A stretch of 64,000 nt of DNA from Mycolicibacterium pulveris (GCF_010725725.1 NZ_AP022599.1:1488001-1552000); one strand, 5' to 3'. Positions 16,496-25,680 are shown, numbered from the stretch's first letter. A program made the numbers and translations. Notes: generated from the sequence alone by a model not told the origin.

Positions 16496-17547
16496 TTGCA
16501 GTCCCCGAAGTACGGTGGCAGGTTGAATTGCTTGGCGCGACCGCTGATCGCGCAGATGAACGAGTCGATCATCGACCCCCCGGTGGAGGTGAAGTCGAAC
16601 TCGTTACCGTTTCCGGTCGCGTTGGCGAAGTTGCGGACAGGCAGCGGCAGCAGCTGAAGCGTGCTGCGCAACAACGCATCGTTGCGGTGGACCGCGCTGA
16701 GCATGCCGTCGAGGTTGGCCATCAGTTCGTCGATCCGCTGCCGGTCGTCGACCAGCACCGGGCGCAGCTCGTTCACCAGCTTCGTGGTGGCGTTGATCAG
16801 CCGCACCACCAGTTCCCTGCGCGCCGCCAGGTCGCCGAGGACCTCGTGGCTCTGATGGATCAGCAGGCCCAGGCTGTGCTGTTGGTCGCCGAGCAGCTCG
16901 GCCACCCGCTCGGTGCTGCGCAGCAGGTCGTAGATCTGATCGCGGCGCGAGGCGATCACCGACGACAGGTGGCCGATGTTGTCGAGCGCCTGCGGAAGCA
17001 CCTCGGGGGCACCCTGCAACTGCGTCGACAGCGTCGTCATCGACTGCGCGATCTTCTCGGCGTCCACGGCCTCGAACGTGGTGGTGGCGTCCTGCAGAGC
17101 GGATTGCAGGTCGTAGGGAACCTCGGTGTTGGCCAGCGGGATTCGCCGATCCGTCAGCGGCTGCGAGCCTGCCGGCTGCACGTCGACGTAACGTGCGCCA
17201 AGCAGCGTCGTGAGCTTGATCGAGGCCCTGGTGGCCGAGCCCATCGGCACGTCGTCGTCGATCTCCAGACCGACCGCCACGTGGTCACCGGCCAGCCGCA
17301 TGCTCTTGACGCGACCGACGTGCACGCCGGCGACCGTCACCTGGTCGCCCACGCTCAAACCGGCCGACTGCGCGAACTCGGCGATGTAGACGTCCCTGCC
17401 GAGCCCGAGGCGCCCCAGGCCCAGCGCGCCGCCCAGCGCCAGGCCGAGGACCAGCACCGCGATCAAGCCGAGGCGCAGCTTGCTGTAGGAATCGATGGGT
17501 CGGCCGGTCCGAATCTTCGCGTTCGCAGGGTTTCTCATCATCGTCAC
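16492..17547 (-). CDS. mceC: MceC, mce operon 1
   Basis: 351 residues. Membrane anchor at about 25-45, MCE domain (AGLSVGDQVTVAGVHVGRVK), long helical part, and the tail CAISGRAKQF...GDCK that is kept in the second MceC. GTG at 17547 overlaps the mceB stop in the GTGA arrangement used in this operon; the two ATGs at 17541 and 17538 are alternatives. The track of open frame before it overlaps mceB and is not used. Confidence 0.9.
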   Translation of the reverse strand: MTMMRNPANAKIRTGRPIDSYSKLRLGLIAVLVLGLALGGALGLGRLGLGRDVYIAEFAQSAGLSVGDQVTVAGVHVGRVKSMRLAGDHVAVGLEIDDDVPMGSATRASIKLTTLLGARYVDVQPAGSQPLTDRRIPLANTEVPYDLQSALQDATTTFEAVDAEKIAQSMTTLSTQLQGAPEVLPQALDNIGHLSSVIASRRDQIYDLLRSTERVAELLGDQQHSLGLLIHQSHEVLGDLAARRELVVRLINATTKLVNELRPVLVDDRQRIDELMANLDGMLSAVHRNDALLRSTLQLLPLPVRNFANATGNGNEFDFTSTGGSMIDSFICAISGRAKQFNLPPYFGDCK

Positions 17548-18617
17548 CGGCACTTCTGGGTGTAGGTCAGCCGATCCTCGGGGGTGCCCTCGCGCACGAT
17601 CGCGTGGATGAGGCTGTCGATGCGGGGAAACTGCGTGACGGTGAGATTGCATGCGTAAATGTCCAGATACGCCCCGCCCTGGCTGAAGCGGGCCATGCCC
17701 TTGAGCATCAGCGGGGTGTTGAACGCCATGTATTCGAAGCCCTGCTTGTCCTCCATGAAGTGCTTGGCGAAGCCGGGTTCGCGGGCCAGCCACTCCCTCA
17801 AGTCCGGCTGGACGTCGTCGATGATGTTCGCCAGCCGCTGGCCCACAATCGAGGTCTGATCGATCGAGTCTACGAATTCGGCACGGCGGGCGGCGAATCC
17901 ATCGAAGACCATCTCCGCGGAGTAGATGGTTGTGCGCAGGGCGTCGTCGCGGTCGGCCAGCGAGGCGACGACGCTGTTCAGATGGGTCAGCACGCCGTCG
18001 AGGATCGCGTCGGTGCCGGAATAGGACTCGGCAAGACGGGTGGTCTCGGAGATCATGGTCGCGATCGCGCCGGTGTCGCCCTGCAGGGACCGCACGATCG
18101 CGGTGGTGAGGTTGTCGACCTGCGCGGGATTCAGCAGCGCGAACAGCGGTTCGAAGCCGTTGAGCAATTGGGAGATGTCGAAGGACGGCTCGGTGCGTTC
18201 GACGGGGATCACCGCACCGGCCGGGAGCACGCGCGGAACGCCGTAGTCGCCGAGGGACAGCCCGAGGTAACGCTGGCCGATGATGTTCTGGTAGATGATG
18301 CCGGCCTTGGTGTTTCCGTACAGCACCTGTTCGGACTGCACCCGGAAGTCCACCTTCGCGGTGGTGCCGTCGAGCGCGATGGCGTCGACGCGACCCACCT
18401 TGACCCCGGCCATACGCACCTCGTCACCGACCTTGAGCCCCGAGGCATCGGTGAAGATCGCGCTGTAGCTGCGGGTCTCGCCTGCGACGTTGCGCTGCAA
18501 CGTGACGAACACGGTCCAGATCAGGGCGAGGCAGACGGCGAGGAAGACGGTCAGCCCGAGCAGGGGGCGGCGGTACTTGCTCAGAAACGTTCCGACGGAG
18601 GTTTCCGGCGACTTCAC
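17544..18617 (-). CDS. mceB: MceB, mce operon 1
   Basis: 357 residues. Membrane helix at about 18-38, MCE domain (ASGLKVGDEVRMAGVKVGRV) and the region IIGQRYLGLSLGD, V(I)PVERTEPSFDISQLLNGFEPLF that is nearly identical in the MceB at 54558. C terminus ends YTQKCR. GTG 18617 overlaps the mceA stop by four bases. Confidence 0.92.
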   Translation of the reverse strand: MKSPETSVGTFLSKYRRPLLGLTVFLAVCLALIWTVFVTLQRNVAGETRSYSAIFTDASGLKVGDEVRMAGVKVGRVDAIALDGTTAKVDFRVQSEQVLYGNTKAGIIYQNIIGQRYLGLSLGDYGVPRVLPAGAVIPVERTEPSFDISQLLNGFEPLFALLNPAQVDNLTTAIVRSLQGDTGAIATMISETTRLAESYSGTDAILDGVLTHLNSVVASLADRDDALRTTIYSAEMVFDGFAARRAEFVDSIDQTSIVGQRLANIIDDVQPDLREWLAREPGFAKHFMEDKQGFEYMAFNTPLMLKGMARFSQGGAYLDIYACNLTVTQFPRIDSLIHAIVREGTPEDRLTYTQKCR

Positions 18618-19969
18618 GGGCCGTTCACTCCTTCCGGCTGGGCGGGGGCTGGCAGGGGCGCCTCGGCGGGCAGCGGCGCCGGTGCCCCGGGGTCGGGAAC
18701 GACGTGGATCGTGTTGCCGCGGGCGACCGGGCCGAGCAGCAGCTCTGAGGCGACGTTGGCGTCCGGGCCGAGCAACTCGGCGAGCTGCGCGCGCTCCTCG
18801 GGGCTGCCGACCGGGCCCACATTGCCGCCCGGTGGCTGGTAGTTGCGCGGATCCAGCGGGGCGGGTAGCACCGGCGGGTCGGCGGTGAGCGGGGCGTTAT
18901 GGCAGCTGGGGCCCTCGAGCGCGCCGTAGCGCGGGCAGTCCTGGCGGGTGTACATCTTGTTCGGCGTGAAGACCAACATGAACTTACCGACCGCCATGTT
19001 CTTGTCTTCATGCCAGACATGGTCGAAGAACCGGTTGGTGACGTCGTTGATGCGCGTGACGATGGGTGCGAAAGCGCCTGCGCCGTCGGCCATCACACCC
19101 ATCACCGGGGACAGCTGGGTGGTGATCACGATGATGCGGTCCATGTGGTTCTCGAACGACGTCCCGATCTCCCCGAACGTGGCGTGCCCGGCGGACAGGA
19201 AGTGTGCCAGCTGCTGACGCTCTTCGGCCAGTGTGCGCATCGGCACCACCGCGCTGTGCACCGCGTCGAGCAGATCCGGCGAAGTGCGCTGCAGGCCCTG
19301 CAGCGCGTCGGAGACCACCGCGAGCGTGGCCTCGGTGCCGTCGTCGGCCATCACCCGGTTGAGTTCGTCGACGATGCGCTTGGCCCCGCCGCCGGCCCGT
19401 TCGATCTCGTCGCCGCGACCGCTCGTGGCCTCGGCGACGGCGGCCAGCACGCCAACGGAGTCGGTGGACCCCGGCCTGCCCGCGGCGGCGAGCACCTCGC
19501 GCAGCTTGGTCAGCGCCGTCTGGAACTGCACCGTGGCCAGGCTGTCGTCCTGGCGGATCTGCGCGCCGGGCTTCAGTGCGGGTCCGGAGCCGTTGTCCAC
19601 CAGCTGAATCGACGACACCGCAAACACGTTGCCCGGCACCACCCGGGCGGTCACGGTGGCCGGGATGGCGCGCGCGAAGTGCGGGTCGAGGCTCACCTCG
19701 ACCCGGTTGTCGCCACCGTCGGCGGCTGGGATCACGCCCTCGACGGTGCCGACCAGCGCGCCGCGGAATTTGACGTCGGAACCCTTCGGCAGGCCGTCGC
19801 CGACATTGGTGAGCAGCGCAATGACACCGACGCGACCGGAGAACGCTCCTTCGGACTTGGCGATCGCGGCGGCGGCCAGGAGCAGGGCGCCGAGCAGTAC
19901 CGCGATCCCGCGCAGCAGCAGCCGGCCCTGCGACACCGGCGCTGAGGCGGATTCGAAGTTCGGCAACAT
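18614..19969 (-). CDS. mceA: MceA, mce operon 1
   Basis: 451 residues from ATG 19969, which sits 2 bases after the yrbEB stop. The upstream open frame lies within yrbEB and is discounted. Layout: membrane helix about 18-40, MCE domain (NVGDGLPKGSDVKFRGALVG), helical needle part, then a proline-rich tail with GGNVGPVGSPEERAQL and LLLGPVARG. The same tail motifs recur in the MceA at 55610. Confidence 0.92.
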   Translation of the reverse strand: MLPNFESASAPVSQGRLLLRGIAVLLGALLLAAAAIAKSEGAFSGRVGVIALLTNVGDGLPKGSDVKFRGALVGTVEGVIPAADGGDNRVEVSLDPHFARAIPATVTARVVPGNVFAVSSIQLVDNGSGPALKPGAQIRQDDSLATVQFQTALTKLREVLAAAGRPGSTDSVGVLAAVAEATSGRGDEIERAGGGAKRIVDELNRVMADDGTEATLAVVSDALQGLQRTSPDLLDAVHSAVVPMRTLAEERQQLAHFLSAGHATFGEIGTSFENHMDRIIVITTQLSPVMGVMADGAGAFAPIVTRINDVTNRFFDHVWHEDKNMAVGKFMLVFTPNKMYTRQDCPRYGALEGPSCHNAPLTADPPVLPAPLDPRNYQPPGGNVGPVGSPEERAQLAELLGPDANVASELLLGPVARGNTIHVVPDPGAPAPLPAEAPLPAPAQPEGVNGP

Positions 19970-19971
19970 CG

Positions 19972-20829
19972 TCAGCCACCCAGCCTTGCGCCCGACCCGA
20001 TGCCCCAAAGCCCGATCGTCAGTAGCAGGTTCGCGATGATCATGACCGAGATGCTTGCCCGCATGGCACGCCCGGCCGCGGTCCCGACCCCTTGGGGCCC
20101 GCCCGCGGCGAAGTAACCGTAATAGCACTGAATGGTCGACGTGATGATGACGAAGACAATCGCCTTGCACACCGAGTAGAAGATGTCCGTGCCGGTCAAC
20201 ACCAACCGGAAGTAGTGCTCGAACGACCCCGCCGACAGCCCACCGGCGAAGGTGACGATGGCCTGCACCGTCGCGTAGTTGACCACCAGGCACAGGATGT
20301 ACAGCGGGATGATCGCCACCACCGACGCCAGCAACCGGGTGGTGATCAGGTACGGAATCGGCCGGATCGCAAGCGATTCCATCGCGTCGATCTCCTCGGA
20401 GATGCGCATCGAACCGAGCTGCGCGGTGAATCGGCAGCCCGCCTGCGCGGCGAAGGCCAACGCCGCCATGACGGGGGCCAGTTCGCGCGTCGACACCGTC
20501 GACGACAGCAGGCCCGCGGCCGGTTCCATGCCGAGCAGGTGAAGTGCCTCGAGGCCCTCGATGCCCACGATCGCCCCGGCCGTCGCACCGAGCAGGATGA
20601 TCACCCACGCCGTGCCGCCGCCCACCACGACGGAGCCGTTGCCCCAGGTGACGTCGGACAGGATCGCCAAGAAGCTCTTCCGGTACCGGGCCAGCGTCAC
20701 CGGAATGCCGGCCACCGCGCGCCAGAAGAACGTCAGCATGTGGCCGAGCCGCGCGCCGAGCCCGGCCACCGACTCCGTGGCCGACACCAGCGGCCGAACA
20801 CCGCGCGGGTAGTACGGTGCCGCCGCCAT
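19972..20829 (-). CDS. yrbEB: YrbEB permease, mce operon 1
   Basis: 285-residue integral membrane protein of the MlaE/YrbE family with about five to six helices. It is the permease partner of YrbEA in the ABC-type Mce lipid importer. Conserved family segments include AAQAGCRFTAQLGSMRISEE, IDAMESLAIRPIPYL and the C-terminal GVGTAAGRAMRASI. ATG 20829 overlaps the yrbEA stop by one base (TGATG). The ATPase (MceG/MkL) is not in this window, as usual. Confidence 0.92.
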   Translation of the reverse strand: MAAAPYYPRGVRPLVSATESVAGLGARLGHMLTFFWRAVAGIPVTLARYRKSFLAILSDVTWGNGSVVVGGGTAWVIILLGATAGAIVGIEGLEALHLLGMEPAAGLLSSTVSTRELAPVMAALAFAAQAGCRFTAQLGSMRISEEIDAMESLAIRPIPYLITTRLLASVVAIIPLYILCLVVNYATVQAIVTFAGGLSAGSFEHYFRLVLTGTDIFYSVCKAIVFVIITSTIQCYYGYFAAGGPQGVGTAAGRAMRASISVMIIANLLLTIGLWGIGSGARLGG

Positions 20830-21677
20830 CAGAGCGATGCCTTCGGAAACAGCAGGACATACATCTGGGTGAACACGACGTTGGTGATCATCAGCAGCAG
20901 AATCGACGCCACCACAGTGGCGTTCACCGAGTTCGCCACCCCGGCGGGGCCGCCTTTGGTGGTCAACCCCTTGTCGCACGCGACGATCGCGACGATCGCC
21001 GCGAACACCACCGCCTTGATCAAGGTCAGCACCATGTCGCCGACCGTCGCGAACGACGCGAACGTCATCACGAAACTGCCGGGCGCCCCGGCCTGCGCGA
21101 AAGTGTTGAACAGGTAGCCGGCCAGGAACCCGATGAAACAGACCAACCCGGTCAACGCGACACCGACGACCATCGCCGCGGCCAGCCGTGGCACGACCAG
21201 CCGGCGGATCACCGAAATCCCCATCACCTCAAGCGCGTCGACCTCGTCGCGGATGGTTCGCGACCCCAGATCCGCGCAGATCGCCGAGCCGACCGCCGCC
21301 GCCATCAGCAGCGCGGCGACCAGCGGTGCGCCTTGGCGGATGACGGCCAGGCCGCTGGCGGCGCCGGCCAACGACGTCGCACCGACCTGCCCCGCGAGCA
21401 GCGCGAACTGGATCTGCAGCGTCACCCCGATGGGGATGGCGACGCACATGGTCGGCAGCATCGCCGTCGACGCCATGAAGGCGGCCTGCTCGACGAACTC
21501 GCCGAGCGGAAAGCGCCATCGCAGGATGTCGAGAATGAGGTACTGCAGGGCCCGCAGGCCGAGGATGCACTGACTGCCAACGGTTTCCAGGGAGGCGATG
21601 GGATGCCTCCTGGCGTAGCCCTTCGTCCACTCGGTGATGTCACCGACTGGCGAAGGCATCTGCCCCGAAGTCACCAT
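20829..21677 (-). CDS. yrbEA: YrbEA permease, mce operon 1
   Basis: 282-residue MlaE/YrbE-family permease. Signatures: LPTMCVAIPIGVTLQIQFAL, GQVGATSLAGAASGLAVIRQ, AICADLGSRTIRDEVDALEV and KGLTTKGGPAGVANSVN. It forms the inner-membrane base of the Mce importer with YrbEB. Only 29 bases separate it from the 94-residue gene upstream, with no visible promoter there, so it probably belongs to a transcript starting before the acyl-CoA dehydrogenase at 24376. Confidence 0.93.
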   Translation of the reverse strand: MVTSGQMPSPVGDITEWTKGYARRHPIASLETVGSQCILGLRALQYLILDILRWRFPLGEFVEQAAFMASTAMLPTMCVAIPIGVTLQIQFALLAGQVGATSLAGAASGLAVIRQGAPLVAALLMAAAVGSAICADLGSRTIRDEVDALEVMGISVIRRLVVPRLAAAMVVGVALTGLVCFIGFLAGYLFNTFAQAGAPGSFVMTFASFATVGDMVLTLIKAVVFAAIVAIVACDKGLTTKGGPAGVANSVNATVVASILLLMITNVVFTQMYVLLFPKASL

Positions 21678-21706
21678 TGACCCCTCGGATCGCTACCTAT
21701 TGTTCC

Positions 21707-21991
21707 TCAACGCCACTGGGGACGCCGGTCGGATGGCGGATCGACCAGTGACCCGAACCGGCGGTTGAAGGACTCGTTCGTGCGCTGCTCCTGTCGATAC
21801 CGGTCGCCGCTGGACTTCAGCAGTTCGATGCGCTGTTCGAGGCGTCGAATGCGGTCCGTGTCCGGGCTGGCCTGCTGGCGCAGCCCGTCCAGCTCCGCTG
21901 TGGCCGCGGCCAGTTCCTCCGACAGCCGCGCGGCGACCTCGCCGAACGTCAGCAGGTCGTAGTCGGCGGTGTCGGGCCGCGGTTCGGTCAT
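21707..21991 (-). CDS. small coiled-coil protein of unknown function
   Basis: 94 residues, charged, with a strongly helical, coiled-coil-like middle (ARLSEELAAATAELDGLRQQ, then RRLEQRIELLKSSGDRYRQE). No membrane segment or known motif. It overlaps the amidohydrolase stop by four bases and precedes yrbEA, so it is tightly built into the operon. It could be an adaptor or a subunit of the neighbouring enzyme; nothing in the sequence decides. Confidence 0.7.
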   Translation of the reverse strand: MTEPRPDTADYDLLTFGEVAARLSEELAAATAELDGLRQQASPDTDRIRRLEQRIELLKSSGDRYRQEQRTNESFNRRFGSLVDPPSDRRPQWR

Positions 21992-23148
21992 CGGCCGTTG
22001 CCGAAGCGCAGCAGTTCGCGTGCGTTGAGTTCCACGATGCGGTGGACGTCGTCGTCCGGAACGTCAAGGAGGTTCTCGCTCATCCGTTTACGGCTGTTGG
22101 GCCAGTTCGAGTCGGAGTGCGGATAGTCGACCTCGACGAGGATGTTCTCGACACCGATCGCGTCCCGGGAGTTCACGCCGTGCTCGTCGTCGATGAAGCA
22201 GCCCCAGAAGTGCTTGCGGAAAAGATCCGACGGCCGATCCTCGCGGCTGATGTTCTGATACCAGCGGTGCCGCTCCCAGGTGTAGTCCAGCCGTTCCAGC
22301 AGGTAGGGGATCCAGCCGATGCCGCCCTCGGAAAGCATGAACTTCAGGTTCGGATGTCGTTGCAACACACCGGAGAACACCAGGTCCGCGGTGCTCCACA
22401 TCAGGTTGGTGGAGAACGTCGCGATCGCCACCGCGAACGGCGCGTTGGGGTCCATGGAGCCGGTGGCGAAGGAGAAGCCGGGCACGTAGCTGCCCGAACC
22501 GAAGTGCAGGCACACCGGCATGTCCGCGGCCTCGAGGGCGTCCCACAGCTTCTCCCAGTGCGTCGGGTCGTGGAACGAGGGCAGGCCGAGCGGCACGGGG
22601 CTGTCGGGAAATGACACCGCCCTGGTCCCGATCTGGGCCAACCGCTCGACTTCGCGGGCCGCCAACTCCACATCCCAGGTGGGCAGAATTCCCAACGGGA
22701 TCAACCGATCCGGTGCCGTCGCGCACCACTCGTCGACCTGGAAGTCGTTCCAGGCCCGCACACATTCCAATGCGAGCGTCTTGTCCTTGGCCCGTTGGAA
22801 CACCCCGCCGCCGAATCCCGGAAACGACGGAAACGCCAGCGCGGCCTCCACGCCGTCGATGTCCATGTCGCGGACCCGCTCGACGGGGTCGTAGCAGCCC
22901 GGGATCATCTGGTCGTAGCGCACCGGTTCCATGCCGTACTCCGCGGGCGGCTTGCCGGCGACGGCGTTGAGCCCGATCTGCGGGAACAGCTGGCCTTCGT
23001 ACTGCCAGACATGGTGTCCCTCAGCCGTTTCGACGATCTGCGGGCCCTCGGCACGAAGCGCTTCTGGAAGCCGGTCCTGCCACACCCGAGGATGTTCGAT
23101 GACGTGGTCGTCGACCGAGATGATCTTCATCCAGTCTTGCAAAGGCAT
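21988..23148 (-). CDS. metal-dependent amidohydrolase family protein
   Basis: 386-residue TIM-barrel amidohydrolase of the amidohydrolase_2 type. The N-terminal ISVDDHVIEHP supplies the D-x-H motif, HFGSGSY a barrel histidine, LSEGGIGWIP and the C-terminal VEVDYPHSDSNWP the catalytic aspartate region. Relatives decarboxylate or hydrolyse cyclic and aromatic acids; the substrate here is unknown. It lies 37 bases after the acyl-CoA dehydrogenase and overlaps the next gene, linking catabolism with the Mce importer in one transcript. Confidence 0.85.
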   Translation of the reverse strand: MPLQDWMKIISVDDHVIEHPRVWQDRLPEALRAEGPQIVETAEGHHVWQYEGQLFPQIGLNAVAGKPPAEYGMEPVRYDQMIPGCYDPVERVRDMDIDGVEAALAFPSFPGFGGGVFQRAKDKTLALECVRAWNDFQVDEWCATAPDRLIPLGILPTWDVELAAREVERLAQIGTRAVSFPDSPVPLGLPSFHDPTHWEKLWDALEAADMPVCLHFGSGSYVPGFSFATGSMDPNAPFAVAIATFSTNLMWSTADLVFSGVLQRHPNLKFMLSEGGIGWIPYLLERLDYTWERHRWYQNISREDRPSDLFRKHFWGCFIDDEHGVNSRDAIGVENILVEVDYPHSDSNWPNSRKRMSENLLDVPDDDVHRIVELNARELLRFGNGR

Positions 23149-23185
23149 GGCATCTCCTTCGACTCCGAAACCGGGTCCTTGGGGG

Positions 23186-24376
23186 TCATCGCGGCAATCC
23201 CAGTGCGCGTTCGGCGATCAGGTTGCGGAGCACCTCGTTGGTGCCGCCCGCGATGGTGAAGGCCCGCCCGTAGAGGAAGGCGTCCTGCCACCATCCGTCG
23301 TCGTGCACCTGGGCGTCGCCCTCGATACGCACCCCGTCGTGGCCCTGCAACTGCACCCCGTACTCGTGCAGGGCCAGGTTGATCTCGCTGAACAGGATCT
23401 TCGACACCGGCGCGTCGGCGACGTCTCCGGTGCCGTGCAGCGCCCTGCTGTCGCCGAACGCCGAAACCAGCGCGTTCACGTGCACGTCGGCGACGAAACC
23501 GCCGATCGCCTGGCGCACGTCGTCGCGTTCGAGCGCGGGGCGGCCGTCCCGCCGCACGTCATTCGCGAGGCGCACCAACCGGTTCAGCGCCCCGAACAGC
23601 GATGCCCCGCTGCCGGCGCTGGAGCGTTCCAGCGCCAGGCTGGTGGTCGTCACCGCCCAGCCCCCGTTGACCTCGCCGATGACCTGGGTTTCGGGGATCC
23701 GCACGCCGTCGAAGAAGACCTCGTTGAAGTCGGCGGTGCCGGTGATCTCGCGCAGCGGGCGCACCGTGACGCCAGGGGTTTTCATGTCCAGCGCGAACGC
23801 CGTGATACCCGCGTGCTTGGGCGCGTCGGGATCGGTGCGGGCCAGCAGGTAGCCCCAGTCGGCGTGCTGGCCGTTGGTGGTCCACACCTTCTGCCCGTCG
23901 ACGACGAAGTGGTCCCCGTCGCGGCGCGCGCGCGTGCGCAGGCCGGCCAGATCGCTGCCGGCGTCGGGCTCGCTGAACAGCTGGCACCAGATGTGCTCGC
24001 CGGAGCGGATGCGCGGCAGGAAGTGGTCCTTCTGTGCGGTCGTACCCGAGGCGACGATCGCAGCGCCGGCGAGCAATCCGCCGCCGACCGGACCGGCCGC
24101 TCCCGCGCGGATCAGCTCGTCGGCGACAACGGACTCGTGCAGCGGATGCGCGTCTGCCAATCCCCCGTACTCGACCGGCCAGTTCACTCCCAGCAACTGC
24201 TCGCTGAAGAGAATCGCGGTCCACTTCCGCAACGCGGGAATTTCGTGGGCCTCAGGCGCCCGAACGCCGGTGCGGCTGTGGCGCGGCGGCGCATACTGGG
24301 CGGCTAGATCGCGGACCCGCATGCGCAGCGCATCCAACTCGCGGTCCTGGCCGAGATGCAAGTCGCCTCCGTCCAA
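23186..24376 (-). CDS. acyl-CoA dehydrogenase (FadE family)
   Basis: 396 residues. FAD-dependent alpha,beta-dehydrogenation of an acyl-CoA. Visible are the flavin/substrate loop CQLFSEPDAGSDLAGLRT, VDGQKVWTTNGQHADWGYLL and the C-terminal IAGGTNEVLRNLIAERALGL. The catalytic Glu of straight-chain enzymes is not evident. Start is TTG 24376; an internal ATG at 24322 is possible. It is divergent from the dehydrogenase at 24478, and in actinobacteria such pairs often form mixed heterotetramers for cholesterol-like side chains. It heads the transcript that continues into mce operon 1. Confidence 0.88.
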   Translation of the reverse strand: MDGGDLHLGQDRELDALRMRVRDLAAQYAPPRHSRTGVRAPEAHEIPALRKWTAILFSEQLLGVNWPVEYGGLADAHPLHESVVADELIRAGAAGPVGGGLLAGAAIVASGTTAQKDHFLPRIRSGEHIWCQLFSEPDAGSDLAGLRTRARRDGDHFVVDGQKVWTTNGQHADWGYLLARTDPDAPKHAGITAFALDMKTPGVTVRPLREITGTADFNEVFFDGVRIPETQVIGEVNGGWAVTTTSLALERSSAGSGASLFGALNRLVRLANDVRRDGRPALERDDVRQAIGGFVADVHVNALVSAFGDSRALHGTGDVADAPVSKILFSEINLALHEYGVQLQGHDGVRIEGDAQVHDDGWWQDAFLYGRAFTIAGGTNEVLRNLIAERALGLPR

Positions 24377-24391
24377 CCGGTTTAGTGATCA

Positions 24392-24414
24392 GATTCACCT
24401 TAATCAGTATCCTG
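24392..24414 (-). promoter_or_regulatory. operator-like motif, copy 4 (best copy)
   Basis: Read on the minus strand: AGGATACTG, ATTAAGG, TGAATCT. It lies in the divergent gap between the two acyl-CoA dehydrogenase genes, 15 bases from the minus-strand start. It contains the dyad GATACT-N8-TGAATC. Its position would let one regulator control both directions, including the transcript leading into mce operon 1. Confidence 0.6.
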
Positions 24415-24477
24415 TATGTTTTGGGGAGTTATTGCAATCCCCTCATTCGCCCCGTCGGCGTCAGCGAAGGAGCACCC

Positions 24478-25605
24478 GTGGATTTCGAGCTCTCCGACGA
24501 GCAGCGCGGCCTCGTGGATTCCACCCGTTCCCTGCTGAGCAGCAAATCGTCGGTCGATCGGGCCAGGGCGCTGATCGACGGGCCGGTCGGGTACGACGCC
24601 GAGGTGTGGCGGCTGGGCTCCCAACTCGGCTGGCCGGCGTTGGCGATTCCGGAGGCCGACGGTGGGCTGGGCCAGCAGTCGATCGATTTGGCGCTGGTGG
24701 GCGTGGAGCTTGGCCGCGGGTTGGCGGCCACGCCGTTCATTCCCACAGTCGTCGCGGCGGATACCCTGAGCCGGGCCGAAGAGGTGACGAAATCCAAGGT
24801 TCTGCAGTCGATTTCGGAAGGCGCACTGATCGCGACGTGGGCGTTCGCCGAGTCGGGCCGGCCGTGGACGCCTGCCGGGCTGCAGACCCGCGCCGAACGG
24901 AGCGGTGACGGCTACCGCATCACGGGGTCCAAGGCGTCGGTGCAGGACGCCGATGCCGCACAGGTGCTGCTGGTCGACGCGGTGCTCGACGGCGCGCCCG
25001 CCCGTTTCCTGGTGCCCGCGGACGCCGAGAACCTGAGGATCGAGCGGCAGCAGACTCTCGACGTCACCCGCAGATACTGCGATGTCACGTTCGAGGGGGT
25101 GTGCGTTCCGGCGGACGGGCTCGTCGCCGCCGGCGACGCAGCGCAGCGGTCGCTGGCCCGCACGCTGCAGCTGCACACCGTGCTGGTGTGCGCGGAGCTT
25201 GTCGGCATCGGCGAGCGCCTGTTGGCGATGACCGTCGACTATGTCAAGAACCGCGTCCAATTCGGCCGTCCCGTTGGCAGTTTCCAAGCCGTCAAGCACA
25301 AGTGCTCAAACATGCGCATCCGGGTTCAGGCCAGCACGGCGGCCACCTACTACGCCGCGATGGCGCTCGACAGCGGCCGCGCCGACGTCGATCACGCGGT
25401 CAGCGTCGCGAAAGCCTATGTGTCCGACGCCGTCAACGAGGTCGCGGGCGAGGCGCTTCAGCTTCACGGCGGGATCGGGTTCACCTGGGAGCACGATCTA
25501 CATCTCTACCTGCGCCGGGCCCGTGTCAACTCGCTGCTGTCCGGTGACGCCAGCCATCACCGGGAGCGGTTGTGCCGGATGCTCGAGGCCGAGGTGCTGC
25601 GCTAA
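24478..25605 (+). CDS. acyl-CoA dehydrogenase (FadE family)
   Basis: 375 residues from GTG 24478, preceded by GAAGGAG; the frame is open upstream to 24385 but that part covers the promoter. Opening MDFELSDEQRGLVDSTRSLL is typical. The first half is less conserved; C-terminal FGRPVGSFQAVKHKCSNM and ALQLHGGIGFTWEHDLHLYL are strongly family-like. Together with the divergent partner it may form a two-gene FadE heteromer. It is followed by a short repeat (25611-25680) and then gpsA. Confidence 0.9.
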   Translation: MDFELSDEQRGLVDSTRSLLSSKSSVDRARALIDGPVGYDAEVWRLGSQLGWPALAIPEADGGLGQQSIDLALVGVELGRGLAATPFIPTVVAADTLSRAEEVTKSKVLQSISEGALIATWAFAESGRPWTPAGLQTRAERSGDGYRITGSKASVQDADAAQVLLVDAVLDGAPARFLVPADAENLRIERQQTLDVTRRYCDVTFEGVCVPADGLVAAGDAAQRSLARTLQLHTVLVCAELVGIGERLLAMTVDYVKNRVQFGRPVGSFQAVKHKCSNMRIRVQASTAATYYAAMALDSGRADVDHAVSVAKAYVSDAVNEVAGEALQLHGGIGFTWEHDLHLYLRRARVNSLLSGDASHHRERLCRMLEAEVLR

Positions 25606-25610
25606 CCCGG

Positions 25611-25680
25611 GCCGAGATCGACGTTTTGGCGGAATCCACTGGCACTTTTCCGCCCAAATGTCCCTTTGGGCGTGAGTGTG
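25611..25680 (+). repeat. dispersed intergenic repeat, family D copy 1
   Basis: Begins GCCGAGATCGACG and matches 37882-37951 at about 48 of the first 60 positions without gaps, same orientation. Contains the hairpin GGCGGAA...TTCCGCC. It lies between a dehydrogenase stop and gpsA. Confidence 0.7.
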
